Source of the DNA: Dongshaea marina
GTDB taxonomy: Bacteria; Pseudomonadota; Gammaproteobacteria; Enterobacterales; Aeromonadaceae
Assembly (NCBI RefSeq): GCF_003072645.1
Contig: NZ_CP028897.1
Coordinates: forward strand, 4,627,501 to 4,691,500
DNA length: 64,000 nucleotides
Reading direction: 5' to 3'
The notes beneath the pieces are model-generated. The model had not been told where the DNA came from. It searched no databases and was given only the letters and a program-made list of their open reading frames with translations. The stretch's first letter is position 1; each line of letters starts with the position of its first letter. Both the position numbers and the translations under genes were made by a program. Of this stretch, positions 56,294 through 64,000 are shown piece by piece.

Positions 56294-57262
56294 TTGAGTC
56301 AGTCATTAAAAATTATTTTTGCCGGAACGCCGGATTTTGCAGCGCGCCATCTTGAGAAGCTGCTGGACAGTGAACATCAGGTTATCGCCGTCTACACCCA
56401 ACCGGATCGCCCTGCGGGGCGGGGTAAAAAATTGCAAGCTAGCCCGGTCAAGCAGCTTGCCGAGCAGCATCAGCTGCCGGTCTACCAGCCCAGAACCCTT
56501 CGCGATAGCGAGGCGCAGCAGGAGTTGGCCGCTCTGGATGCCGATCTCATGGTGGTGGTCGCCTATGGCCTGATCTTGCCGCAACTGGTGCTGGATACCC
56601 CACGCCTGGGCTGCATCAATGTGCATGGCTCTTTGCTTCCTAAGTGGCGGGGGGCTGCGCCGATTCAGCGCTCGGTGTGGGCCGGCGATAAGGAGACCGG
56701 CGTAACCATAATGCAGATGGATGCCGGCCTGGATACCGGGGCCATGCTGCTGAAAAAGAGCTGCCCGATTGACTCTGATGAAACCTCCGAGTCCCTCTAT
56801 CTTAAGCTAATGGACATTGGTCCGGATGCCCTGCTGGAATCCCTTGAGGGGATCGCGGCCGGCACCCTCGCAGCCGAGGCTCAAGATGACTCCCTTGCAA
56901 CCTACGCAGAAAAACTAACCAAGGCCGAGGCACAGCTCGACTGGACCCAGGGTGCAGCAGCCCTGGAGCGCCAGGTGCGCGCCTTTAACCCCTGGCCGGT
57001 CAGTTATTTTACGATCCAGGATAAAAACATCCGGGTCTGGGAGAGTGAGGTGATCGGTGATCCCAACACCCTTGAGCCGGGAGTAGTGCTGAGTGCGAGC
57101 GCCGAGGGTATTGATATCGCCACCTCCGAGGGAGCAATTCGACTCCTCAAGCTACAGATCCCCGGAAAAAAAGCGATGTCCGCCCGGGATATTCTAAACT
57201 CGCGGCGCGACTGGTTTACCCCGGGCAAGCCTGTCGGCGTTGCCGATGAGGAGCAAGCATGA
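56294..57262 (+). CDS. fmt: Methionyl-tRNA formyltransferase
   Basis: A 322-residue enzyme that formylates initiator Met-tRNA. The start is TTG at 56294 (then [16 protein letters not shown]), with AGAGG upstream, matching the E. coli N-terminus; the frame open to 56246 would overlap def. [20 protein letters not shown] holds the catalytic Asn-His; [11 protein letters not shown] is conserved. It overlaps rsmB by 4 bp (ATGA). Confidence 0.95.
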   Translation: MSQSLKIIFAGTPDFAARHLEKLLDSEHQVIAVYTQPDRPAGRGKKLQASPVKQLAEQHQLPVYQPRTLRDSEAQQELAALDADLMVVVAYGLILPQLVLDTPRLGCINVHGSLLPKWRGAAPIQRSVWAGDKETGVTIMQMDAGLDTGAMLLKKSCPIDSDETSESLYLKLMDIGPDALLESLEGIAAGTLAAEAQDDSLATYAEKLTKAEAQLDWTQGAAALERQVRAFNPWPVSYFTIQDKNIRVWESEVIGDPNTLEPGVVLSASAEGIDIATSEGAIRLLKLQIPGKKAMSARDILNSRRDWFTPGKPVGVADEEQA

Positions 57263-58557
57263 AAACCCGCGCCGAAGCTGCCCGAGTGATCCATAGCGTG
57301 ATCCATCAGGGCCAGTCCCTGTCAAACGCGCTTCCCAGGGCTCAGGCCAAGGTCGGTGCCCGCAATCGCGCCCTGCTGCAGGAGCTGTGCTTCGGCACCC
57401 TGCGCTGGTATGGCCGTCTGGATGCGATCGCTGCACAACTTCTGAAAAAGCCTCTTAAGGGCAAGCAGCGGATCCTGCATTCGCTGATCTTGGTGGGACT
57501 CTACCAGCTCCTCTATACCCGGGTACCGGATCATGCAGCGGTTACAGAGACAGTCAATGCCAGTAAGCTGGTTAACTTCGCAACCTTGCGTGGGCTGGTC
57601 AACGGAGTACTGCGTAACTTTATGCGCAACCGGGATGAGCTGTGCGAAAGCACCGATCAAAACCCGAACGCGCGCTTGAGCCACCCCCAGTGGTTGAGTA
57701 ACAGGATCAGGCAAGCCTATCCGGAGCAGTGGCAAGACATACTCGAGGCCAACAACCAGAAACCACCGATGTGGATTCGGGTCAATACCGCCAAAGTCAG
57801 TCGCAGCGACTGGCTGGAGCAGCTCACGGAGCAACAGCTTGAGGGTGAATCCTCTGAACTTGCCAGCAGTGCGGTTCAGCTTGCCCAGGCCACCGATGTA
57901 GAAAAGTTGCCGGGATTCAGCGAGGGTCGCTGCTCGGTACAGGATGCAGCGGCGCAGATGGCGGCCCTATTGCTTGAAGCGGCACCCGGTGAGCTGATTC
58001 TTGATGCCTGTGCAGCCCCCGGCGGCAAAACCATCCATATCCTGGAGTCGCAACCACAACTCAAGCAGATGGTAGCCGTGGATAGTGAGGCGGACCGCCT
58101 GGAACGGCTCCAGGAAAACCTCGGGCGCAGTTGCTACCAGGCCAAGGTACTGCAAGGGGATGCTTCCAAACCACAACAGTGGTGGCAGGGCGAGGCTTTT
58201 GACCGCATCCTGCTGGATGCGCCCTGCTCGGCAACCGGGGTGATCCGTCGTCATCCGGATATTCGCTGGTTGCGTCGTGATACGGATATTGATGAGCTGG
58301 TGAAACTCCAAGCCTCGATTCTGGATGCGATGTGGCAGCAACTCAAGCCAGGCGGCACCCTGCTGTATGCGACCTGCTCCATCCTGCCCCAGGAAAACAG
58401 CCTGCAGATCGAACTGTTCCTGGAGCGCACCGATGATGCCAGACTCTGCCCGCTGCCCCAACAGTCTGACCCTAAGGCGATCGGCTGGCAAATCCTGCCA
58501 GGAGAGCAGGGAATGGATGGATTTTATTACGCAAAACTGCAAAAGATGGAAGCCTAG
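57259..58557 (+). CDS. rsmB: 16S rRNA m5C967 methyltransferase RsmB
   Basis: A 432-residue methyltransferase. N-terminal NusB-like RNA-binding domain (about 5-140), then the SAM domain with [13 protein letters not shown] and the catalytic cysteines in [15 protein letters not shown] and [10 protein letters not shown]. It methylates C967 of 16S rRNA. Translationally coupled to fmt; trkA follows 3 bp after. Confidence 0.95.
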   Translation: MKTRAEAARVIHSVIHQGQSLSNALPRAQAKVGARNRALLQELCFGTLRWYGRLDAIAAQLLKKPLKGKQRILHSLILVGLYQLLYTRVPDHAAVTETVNASKLVNFATLRGLVNGVLRNFMRNRDELCESTDQNPNARLSHPQWLSNRIRQAYPEQWQDILEANNQKPPMWIRVNTAKVSRSDWLEQLTEQQLEGESSELASSAVQLAQATDVEKLPGFSEGRCSVQDAAAQMAALLLEAAPGELILDACAAPGGKTIHILESQPQLKQMVAVDSEADRLERLQENLGRSCYQAKVLQGDASKPQQWWQGEAFDRILLDAPCSATGVIRRHPDIRWLRRDTDIDELVKLQASILDAMWQQLKPGGTLLYATCSILPQENSLQIELFLERTDDARLCPLPQQSDPKAIGWQILPGEQGMDGFYYAKLQKMEA

Positions 58558-58560
58558 ACC

Positions 58561-59937
58561 ATGAAGATCACCATTCTCGGAGCCGGACAGGTCGGGGGCA
58601 CCCTCGCAGAACACCTGGTGAACGCCAACAACGATATCACCCTGGTGGATACAGATATGGATCGCCTGCGGGAGCTTCTTAACCGTTATGATCTGAGAGT
58701 GGTGTGTGGCCATGCGGCAAACCCGGAAGTCCTGAGGGATGCAGGGGCCCGGGATGCGGATATGCTGGTTGCGGTCACCAATAGTGACGATACCAACATG
58801 GTGGCCTGCCAGATTGCCCAGACCCTGTTCCACACCCCGAAGAAGATCTCACGCATTCGCTCCGAGTCTATTCTCAAGGAGCAGGAGCAGCTGTTTCGCT
58901 CCGATGCGATTCCCATCGATCATGTCATAGCTCCTGAGCAGCTGGTGACGGACCATATCCGGCGCCTGATTGAATACCCGGGCGCCCTGCAGATCGCTCA
59001 TTTTGCCGAAGGAAAAGCCAGCCTGGTGGCGGTTCGGGCTTACTACGGGGGGAGTCTTATTGGCCGACCGATTGCCGCCCTGCGCGAACACCTGCCGAAC
59101 ATAGATACCCGGATCGTCGCCCTGTTCCGCCAGGGGCGTCCCATCTCGCCCCGGGGCACCACGGTGGTTGAGGCGGACGATGAGATCTACTTTGTCTGCT
59201 CCACCAGCCATATCCGTGCCGTGATCTCCGAGTTTCAACGGCTGGAGCGGGGCTACCGGCAGATCATGATCGTCGGGGGCGGCCATATAGGGGCCAACCT
59301 GGCCCATCTGCTGGAATCGCGCTACACGGTCAAGCTGATAGAGCAGGATCCCGACCGTAGCGAACTGCTCTCGGAGCAGCTGCAGAGCAGCACCATACTG
59401 TGTGGCGACGCGGCCGATCAGAGCCTGCTATCGGAGGAGCATATCGAGCAGGTGGATATGTTTATTGCGGTCACCAATCAGGATGAAGCCAACATCATGT
59501 CCTCGATGCTGGCGAAGAAAAACGGGGTACGCCGGGCGATCGCACTGATTCAGAACCAGGCCTACCTGCAGCTGGTCCAGGATGATGTCATCGATATCAC
59601 CATCTCTCCACAGCAGGCAACCATCTCTGAGCTGCTCTCCCACGTGCGCCGGGCAGATATCGACGCTGTGTTTTCACTGCGAAACGGCACCGCCGAAGCC
59701 TTCGAGGCCGTTGCCCACGGTGATAGCAACACCTCCAAGGTGGTAGGCAGGGCGATCGGTAAAATCAAGCTTCCCCATGGGGCAACCATAGGTGCGGTGA
59801 TCCGCCACAAGAAGGTGCTGATCGCCCATGATGACATCATCATTGAGCCGGAAGACAGACTATTGCTGTTTCTAATAGACTCAGGCTGCATCGCTGAGGT
59901 TGAGCAGCTGTTCCAGCCCAGTGCCCTGTATATCTAA
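58561..59937 (+). CDS. trkA: Trk potassium uptake regulatory protein TrkA
   Basis: A 458-residue cytoplasmic NAD-binding subunit of the Trk K+ system with two RCK units. First Rossmann motif [15 protein letters not shown] (about 5-19); second [16 protein letters not shown] (about 236-251); each followed by a TrkA-C domain. It controls gating of TrkH/TrkG. Last gene of the def operon. No convincing terminator follows in the 200-bp gap to pssA. Confidence 0.95.
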   Translation: MKITILGAGQVGGTLAEHLVNANNDITLVDTDMDRLRELLNRYDLRVVCGHAANPEVLRDAGARDADMLVAVTNSDDTNMVACQIAQTLFHTPKKISRIRSESILKEQEQLFRSDAIPIDHVIAPEQLVTDHIRRLIEYPGALQIAHFAEGKASLVAVRAYYGGSLIGRPIAALREHLPNIDTRIVALFRQGRPISPRGTTVVEADDEIYFVCSTSHIRAVISEFQRLERGYRQIMIVGGGHIGANLAHLLESRYTVKLIEQDPDRSELLSEQLQSSTILCGDAADQSLLSEEHIEQVDMFIAVTNQDEANIMSSMLAKKNGVRRAIALIQNQAYLQLVQDDVIDITISPQQATISELLSHVRRADIDAVFSLRNGTAEAFEAVAHGDSNTSKVVGRAIGKIKLPHGATIGAVIRHKKVLIAHDDIIIEPEDRLLLFLIDSGCIAEVEQLFQPSALYI

Positions 59938-60141
59938 CCCCTTACTCAAGAGCATGCCGGAAGAAAGTGTGCTCTAACGCCCACAAAATAGCGGCTATCG
60001 TGCACAAAACCGCCAGACACTCCGTTTAATTTGGCAGCTCAGGCTGCATGCTGGTAGAATTTTGCCTCTTGGCAACAGGCTTTGTCGAACGGCTGATGAG
60101 GACGCCAACATCAATTCTAAGATTACTAAACGGACAAGACT

Positions 60142-61491
60142 ATGAATCTATCTGGACATTCTCGCAGGCTGCTCAACAGCTATCCGCAACTGGCAGTTGA
60201 CGCACAGAGCTACCAGGTTCTCTACTCGACCAAGGCATTCAAAGAGCGCATCCTGGAGCTGATTGCAGCAGCGACCCAGCGGATCTATATCGTCGCCCTT
60301 TATCTGGAAGATGATGATGCCGGACGCGAGATTCTGCGCGCCCTGTTTGAAGCGAAACAGCAGCGCCCCAACCTGGATGTTCGGGTCTTTGTCGATTTTC
60401 ACCGGGCCCAGCGCGGCCTGATCGGCCAAAAAGAGTGTGCCGGTAATCGCCAGATGTACCAGCAGATGGCCGCCGAGTATCAGCACCCTATCGATATCTG
60501 TGGGGTACCGGTTAAGAGTCGTGAGCTATTTGGCGTTCTGCATCTCAAGGGGTTTGTGTTTGATAATACGGTGCTTTACTCGGGTGCCAGCCTCAACGAT
60601 GTTTACCTGCATCAGAGCAGCAAATACCGCTTCGATCGCTATCACCAGATAGGAAGCCAGCCACTGGCCGACTGTATGGCCAATTTTGTGCTGCGCCACT
60701 TTTCTGAAAACCCGGCGGTGCGCTCGCTGAACGATACCCAGATCCCAACCGCCAAGCAGCTCAAAAAAGAGATCAAAGAGTTTCGCCAGCAGATGCGTCG
60801 GGCCCACTACCAGTTCCAGGCCGAAGCAGTCACCCAGGGCGAATTCGGCATCACCCCGCTGGCGGGGATGGGTAAACGAGGCAATCACCTCAACAAGCTG
60901 ATCCGTCACCTGATTCGCTCTGCGCGCCAGGAGATCTTCATCTGCACCCCTTACTTCAACCTGCCCCGCCCGCTGGCAAAAGAGATCTGTAAGAAGATGC
61001 GCCAGGGGATCAAGGTCACCCTGGTGGTCGGTGATAAGACGGCGAATGATTTCTATATTCAGCCGGGTGAGAAGTTCACCACCATAGGCGGTCTGCCCTA
61101 CTTCTATGAAACCTATCTGCGGCGCTTTGCCCAGGCCAATGAGCACTTCATCCAGCAGGGGCTGCTCAACATCATGCTTTGGAAGCATGACGAAAACAGC
61201 TATCACCTCAAGGGGATGTTTGTCGATCAGGATCTGGCCCTCATCACCGGGAATAACCTCAATCCCCGTGCCTGGGGCATGGATCTGGAGAACGGCATCC
61301 TGATCCAGGACCCTCAGAAGCTACTGGCCGATGAATTTGCCAAAGAGAAAGAGGCCATCTTGCAACACTGCAGCCGCATTGACAGCTTCGATCAGCTGGA
61401 GCAGATCAGTGATTATCCGGATGAGGTCCAGCGTCTTTTGAAAAAGATCATCAAGATGCAGGCACACCATATCATCAAGCGGATCGTCTGA
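60142..61491 (+). CDS. pssA: CDP-diacylglycerol-serine O-phosphatidyltransferase
   Basis: A 449-residue phospholipase-D-superfamily enzyme of the E. coli PssA type (451 aa), making phosphatidylserine for phosphatidylethanolamine. Two HKD-type motifs: HLKGFVFDNTVLYSGASLND and YHLKGMFVDQDLALITGNN, each with His, Lys and Asp. No membrane segment, as in E. coli, where the enzyme is cytoplasmic and peripheral. It stands between trkA and recG with its own terminator. Confidence 0.95.
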   Translation: MNLSGHSRRLLNSYPQLAVDAQSYQVLYSTKAFKERILELIAAATQRIYIVALYLEDDDAGREILRALFEAKQQRPNLDVRVFVDFHRAQRGLIGQKECAGNRQMYQQMAAEYQHPIDICGVPVKSRELFGVLHLKGFVFDNTVLYSGASLNDVYLHQSSKYRFDRYHQIGSQPLADCMANFVLRHFSENPAVRSLNDTQIPTAKQLKKEIKEFRQQMRRAHYQFQAEAVTQGEFGITPLAGMGKRGNHLNKLIRHLIRSARQEIFICTPYFNLPRPLAKEICKKMRQGIKVTLVVGDKTANDFYIQPGEKFTTIGGLPYFYETYLRRFAQANEHFIQQGLLNIMLWKHDENSYHLKGMFVDQDLALITGNNLNPRAWGMDLENGILIQDPQKLLADEFAKEKEAILQHCSRIDSFDQLEQISDYPDEVQRLLKKIIKMQAHHIIKRIV

Positions 61492-61514
61492 ACCTCCCTG
61501 TGCCAAGGCACTTC

Positions 61515-61539
61515 CCGGGAGCCATGCTTGGGCTCCCGG
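61515..61539 (+). terminator. Terminator-like hairpin after pssA
   Basis: CCGGGAGCC (61515-61523) and GGCTCCCGG (61531-61539) form a 9-bp GC-rich stem with a 7-base loop. The following TGACTCTTTG is a weak T-tract. Confidence 0.6.
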
Positions 61540-61568
61540 TGACTCTTTGATAGGATGGGTGGCAATTG

Positions 61569-63665
61569 ATGCTACCTGTCACAACTATGCGCCTAGATCA
61601 GCTCCCGGTACAGCACCTCAAGGGTGTCGGAGAAAAGATGGCAGCCCGCCTGCAAAAGCTTGGGCTGTTCACGGTACAGGATCTCCTGTTCCACCTGCCC
61701 CTTCGCTATGAAGACCGCACCCGCCAGTGTCCTATTAGCCAGTTACAACCCGGGATGCATATAGGTACCACGGGGACCATAGTGCGCACCGAGCTGATCC
61801 CGGCCCGTAAGCGAATGCTGCTCACCACCATCACAGATGACAGCGGTCAGCGGCTTGGACTGCGCTTTTTCAATTTTTCGGCAGCCCAAAAAAATACTCT
61901 GCAACCGGGTGAGCGGATCCACTGCTACGGAGAAGTGAAACCCGGCCGCCACCAGCTGGAGATGATCCACCCCGAGTACCGCTTACTCAAAGAGGAGCAG
62001 CAGGCTCAACTTGAACAGGCACTCACCCCCGTTTATCCAACCACAGAGGGGATCCGCCAGCTCACCCTGCGCAACCTGTGTCGCTCGGCGCTTGAGCTAT
62101 TATCCCGTCACCCACTCACCGAGTTCCTGCCGGATAACCTGCGCCCCCACAACCTGCCGCTGACCCAGGCGCTGCAGCTGCTGCATCACCCACCGGCAGA
62201 CACCTCCCTGGAGCAGCTCGAAAGCGGGCATCATCCGGCCCAGCAGCGACTGGTAAGTGAAGAGCTGCTGGCTCACCACCTCTCTTTGCTACAGATGCGT
62301 GCCAAACAGCATCGCCATCAGGCCCCAGTGCTGAGTGAGCAGAACGGCCTGACGAAGAAGCTTCTCAACAACCTGCCGTTCTCACCCACCGCCGCCCAGC
62401 AGCGGGTGGTCCGGGAGGTGATTACCGATATTTCCAAGCCCCACCCCATGATGCGCCTGGTTCAGGGAGATGTCGGCTCGGGGAAGACCCTGGTTGCCGC
62501 CCTGAGTGCATTGCAGGCTCTTGAGCACCAGTACCAGGTGGCACTGATGGCCCCCACCGAGATCCTTGCTGAGCAACATGCCCACACCTTCAGCCAGTGG
62601 CTGGAGCCTCTGGGGATCCGGGTCGGCTGGCTGGGGGGTAAGCTCAAAGGCAAGGCCCGGCAAACCCTGCTCGATGAACTGGCGGCCGGTGAGATCCGGA
62701 TGCTGGTCGGAACCCACGCCATCTTTCAGGAACAGGTGCAGTTCCATAAACTGGCCCTGGTGATCATCGATGAACAACATCGTTTCGGGGTTCATCAAAG
62801 GCTGGCCCTTCGCGAAAAAGGCGCTCACTCGGGACTGTGGCCCCATCAGCTGATCATGACCGCAACCCCAATTCCCCGCACCCTGGCGATGACCGCCTAT
62901 GCGGATCTCGACTGCTCTGTCATCGATGAGTTGCCCCCAGGCAGGACCCCGGTCACCACTGTGGCGATCCCAGATACCCGTCGCCAGCAGGTCATTGAGC
63001 GGGTCCGAAATGTCTGCCTTGAGGAGAAGCGCCAGGCCTATTGGGTCTGCACCCTGATTGATGAGTCGGAGGTTCTGGAGTGCCAGGCTGCCGAAAACAC
63101 CGCAGCAGAACTCAGTGCCCAGCTTAGTGAACTGAAGGTTGGCCTGGTGCATGGCCGGATGAGTGGCCAGGAAAAGCAGGCGGTCATGGCTCAGTTCAAG
63201 GATGGGGAACTGGATCTGTTGGTCGCCACCACAGTGATCGAAGTAGGAGTGGATGTACCTAACTCCAGCTTGATGATCATCGAAAATCCGGAACGGCTGG
63301 GACTGGCTCAGCTTCACCAGCTTAGGGGCCGGGTCGGCCGAGGCGCCGTCGCCAGCCACTGTGTGCTTCTCTACCACACACCACTCTCGGCCACGGCCAA
63401 GCGTCGCCTGGGAGTGCTGCGCGACAGCAATGATGGCTTCTATATTGCCCAACAGGATCTGGAGATCCGCGGGCCAGGTGAGCTGCTGGGAAGCCGGCAA
63501 ACCGGGGTGGTAGATTTCAAGATTGCCGATCTGGTTCGTGATCAGGGGCTGATCCCAGAGGTGCAGCGACTCGCCCACCACCTGATGCAGTCCGCTCCCC
63601 AGAGTGCCTCCGGCCTCATCAGCCGCTGGCTACCGATCGAGAGTCAGCAGTTTTCTCAGGCCTGA
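61569..63665 (+). CDS. recG: ATP-dependent DNA helicase RecG
   Basis: A 698-residue helicase that remodels stalled replication forks and recombination intermediates. N-terminal wedge (OB-type) domain about 10-200 with HLKGVGEKMAARLQKLGLFT; helicase domain with Walker A GDVGSGKT, DEQHRFGVHQR (motif II), TATPIPRTLAM (motif III) and GRVGRG (motif VI). ATG 61569 is used, with GGTGG before it; ATG 61587 is an alternative, and the in-frame TTG at 61566 is not. Confidence 0.95.
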   Translation: MLPVTTMRLDQLPVQHLKGVGEKMAARLQKLGLFTVQDLLFHLPLRYEDRTRQCPISQLQPGMHIGTTGTIVRTELIPARKRMLLTTITDDSGQRLGLRFFNFSAAQKNTLQPGERIHCYGEVKPGRHQLEMIHPEYRLLKEEQQAQLEQALTPVYPTTEGIRQLTLRNLCRSALELLSRHPLTEFLPDNLRPHNLPLTQALQLLHHPPADTSLEQLESGHHPAQQRLVSEELLAHHLSLLQMRAKQHRHQAPVLSEQNGLTKKLLNNLPFSPTAAQQRVVREVITDISKPHPMMRLVQGDVGSGKTLVAALSALQALEHQYQVALMAPTEILAEQHAHTFSQWLEPLGIRVGWLGGKLKGKARQTLLDELAAGEIRMLVGTHAIFQEQVQFHKLALVIIDEQHRFGVHQRLALREKGAHSGLWPHQLIMTATPIPRTLAMTAYADLDCSVIDELPPGRTPVTTVAIPDTRRQQVIERVRNVCLEEKRQAYWVCTLIDESEVLECQAAENTAAELSAQLSELKVGLVHGRMSGQEKQAVMAQFKDGELDLLVATTVIEVGVDVPNSSLMIIENPERLGLAQLHQLRGRVGRGAVASHCVLLYHTPLSATAKRRLGVLRDSNDGFYIAQQDLEIRGPGELLGSRQTGVVDFKIADLVRDQGLIPEVQRLAHHLMQSAPQSASGLISRWLPIESQQFSQA

Positions 63666-63746
63666 TCCTGAATCACAGAGGAACTGGAGCAGATGCCCAC
63701 AGTTCTGACACAATGTAATAAGAAACAGATGCAAGGCAGTGGATCT

Positions 63747-64000
63747 ATGGAGTTACCAAGCGCAAGTAAGCTCACCCGTTACCAGCAGCAGCTACGCCAA
63801 CACACGTTGCCGTATCTTCACTTCTTCTGGCAGCGGCTCAAAGAGGACCGGATCACCCTGACCGCCGGGCACCTTGCCTATGTCACGGTGCTGTCCCTGG
63901 TCCCTATGTTTATGGTGCTGTTTTCGGTGATGTCCGCCTTCCCGGTGTTTCGCCGGCTCACCTCGAATATCGAATCCTTTATCTTTAGTAACTTTGTCCC
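63747..64000 (+). CDS. YihY family inner-membrane protein, N-terminal part
   Basis: The first ~84 residues are in the window; the gene runs past the right edge. [27 protein letters not shown] is the family's first conserved block, followed by a long membrane helix ([14 protein letters not shown]). YihY/BrkB/UPF0761 proteins have six membrane segments and uncertain function; old ribonuclease BN naming is not supported. ATG 63747 is chosen; one six codons upstream (63729) is also possible. Confidence 0.85.
   Translation, partial: MELPSASKLTRYQQQLRQHTLPYLHFFWQRLKEDRITLTAGHLAYVTVLSLVPMFMVLFSVMSAFPVFRRLTSNIESFIFSNFV

Noticed and set aside
60148-61206. Long reverse-strand frames under pssA, recG, trkA and rsmB
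   Set aside because: They are antisense shadows of GC-rich genes with strong family matches on the + strand.

Overview
The window looks like a chromosomal segment of a marine, facultatively anaerobic gammaproteobacterium near the Vibrionales/Aeromonadales/Celerinatantimonas neighbourhood. This is inferred from gene content and order: yihI-hemN; kbl-tdh; argG-argH; dprA-smg-yrdD divergent from def-fmt-rsmB-trkA; a lipoprotein chitobiase; and an anaerobic coproporphyrinogen oxidase. No rRNA or tRNA gene was found, and no CRISPR array or complete insertion sequence.

Layout. 1-3.9 kb: start of a POT/MFS transporter, the AzlCD amino-acid exporter and a CHASE4-HAMP-GAF-GGDEF diguanylate cyclase. 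4.0-4.85 kb: two copies of a ~260 bp MITE-like repeat enclosing one 55-aa gene. 5-12.9 kb: two small secreted proteins, then a leftward cluster of acetyl-CoA synthetase, acetoacetate decarboxylase, butyrate kinase, phosphate butyryltransferase and thiolase, plus two small unknown genes. This set could make acetoacetate and acetone with ATP recovery. 13.3-17.3 kb: an outer-membrane barrel, an RcsB-like regulator, a small winged-helix protein and two paralogous Cys-rich secreted proteins. Decayed copies of the two regulators lie between the paralogues, revealing a tandem duplication. 17.3-29.1 kb: a complete Tad/Flp pilus operon read leftward in an unusual gene order, with tadA last and tadE/tadF near the front. 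A 22-copy 8-bp repeat lies upstream. 29.9-33.1 kb: a membrane protein, a Bax-like glucosaminidase and a ToxR-like membrane regulator with a ToxS-like partner. 12.6-33.1 kb is visibly more AT-rich than the flanks, as expected of an acquired island.

34-40.2 kb: a two-subunit NSS-family transporter whose small subunit is only 33 aa, a 53-aa secreted protein, a GH20 chitobiase with a 9-bp tandem repeat upstream, and a secreted unknown. 40.8-64 kb: GC-richer core genes dsbD, yihI, hemN, kbl, tdh, argG, argH, tsaC, purE, yrdD, smg, dprA, a LysM protein, def, fmt, rsmB, trkA, pssA, recG and the start of yihY.

Between tdh and argG lies a ~350 bp element with several mini-hairpins that display GGA in the loop and match the CsrA-binding consensus. 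It is a candidate CsrB-like RNA.

Five genes (thiolase, tadZ, dsbD, argG, yrdD) each lose frame by one base at a short homopolymer. Most are housekeeping genes and all five are repaired by adding one base, so under-called homopolymers in the sequence are more likely than five real mutations. They are annotated as full genes with the interruption stated.
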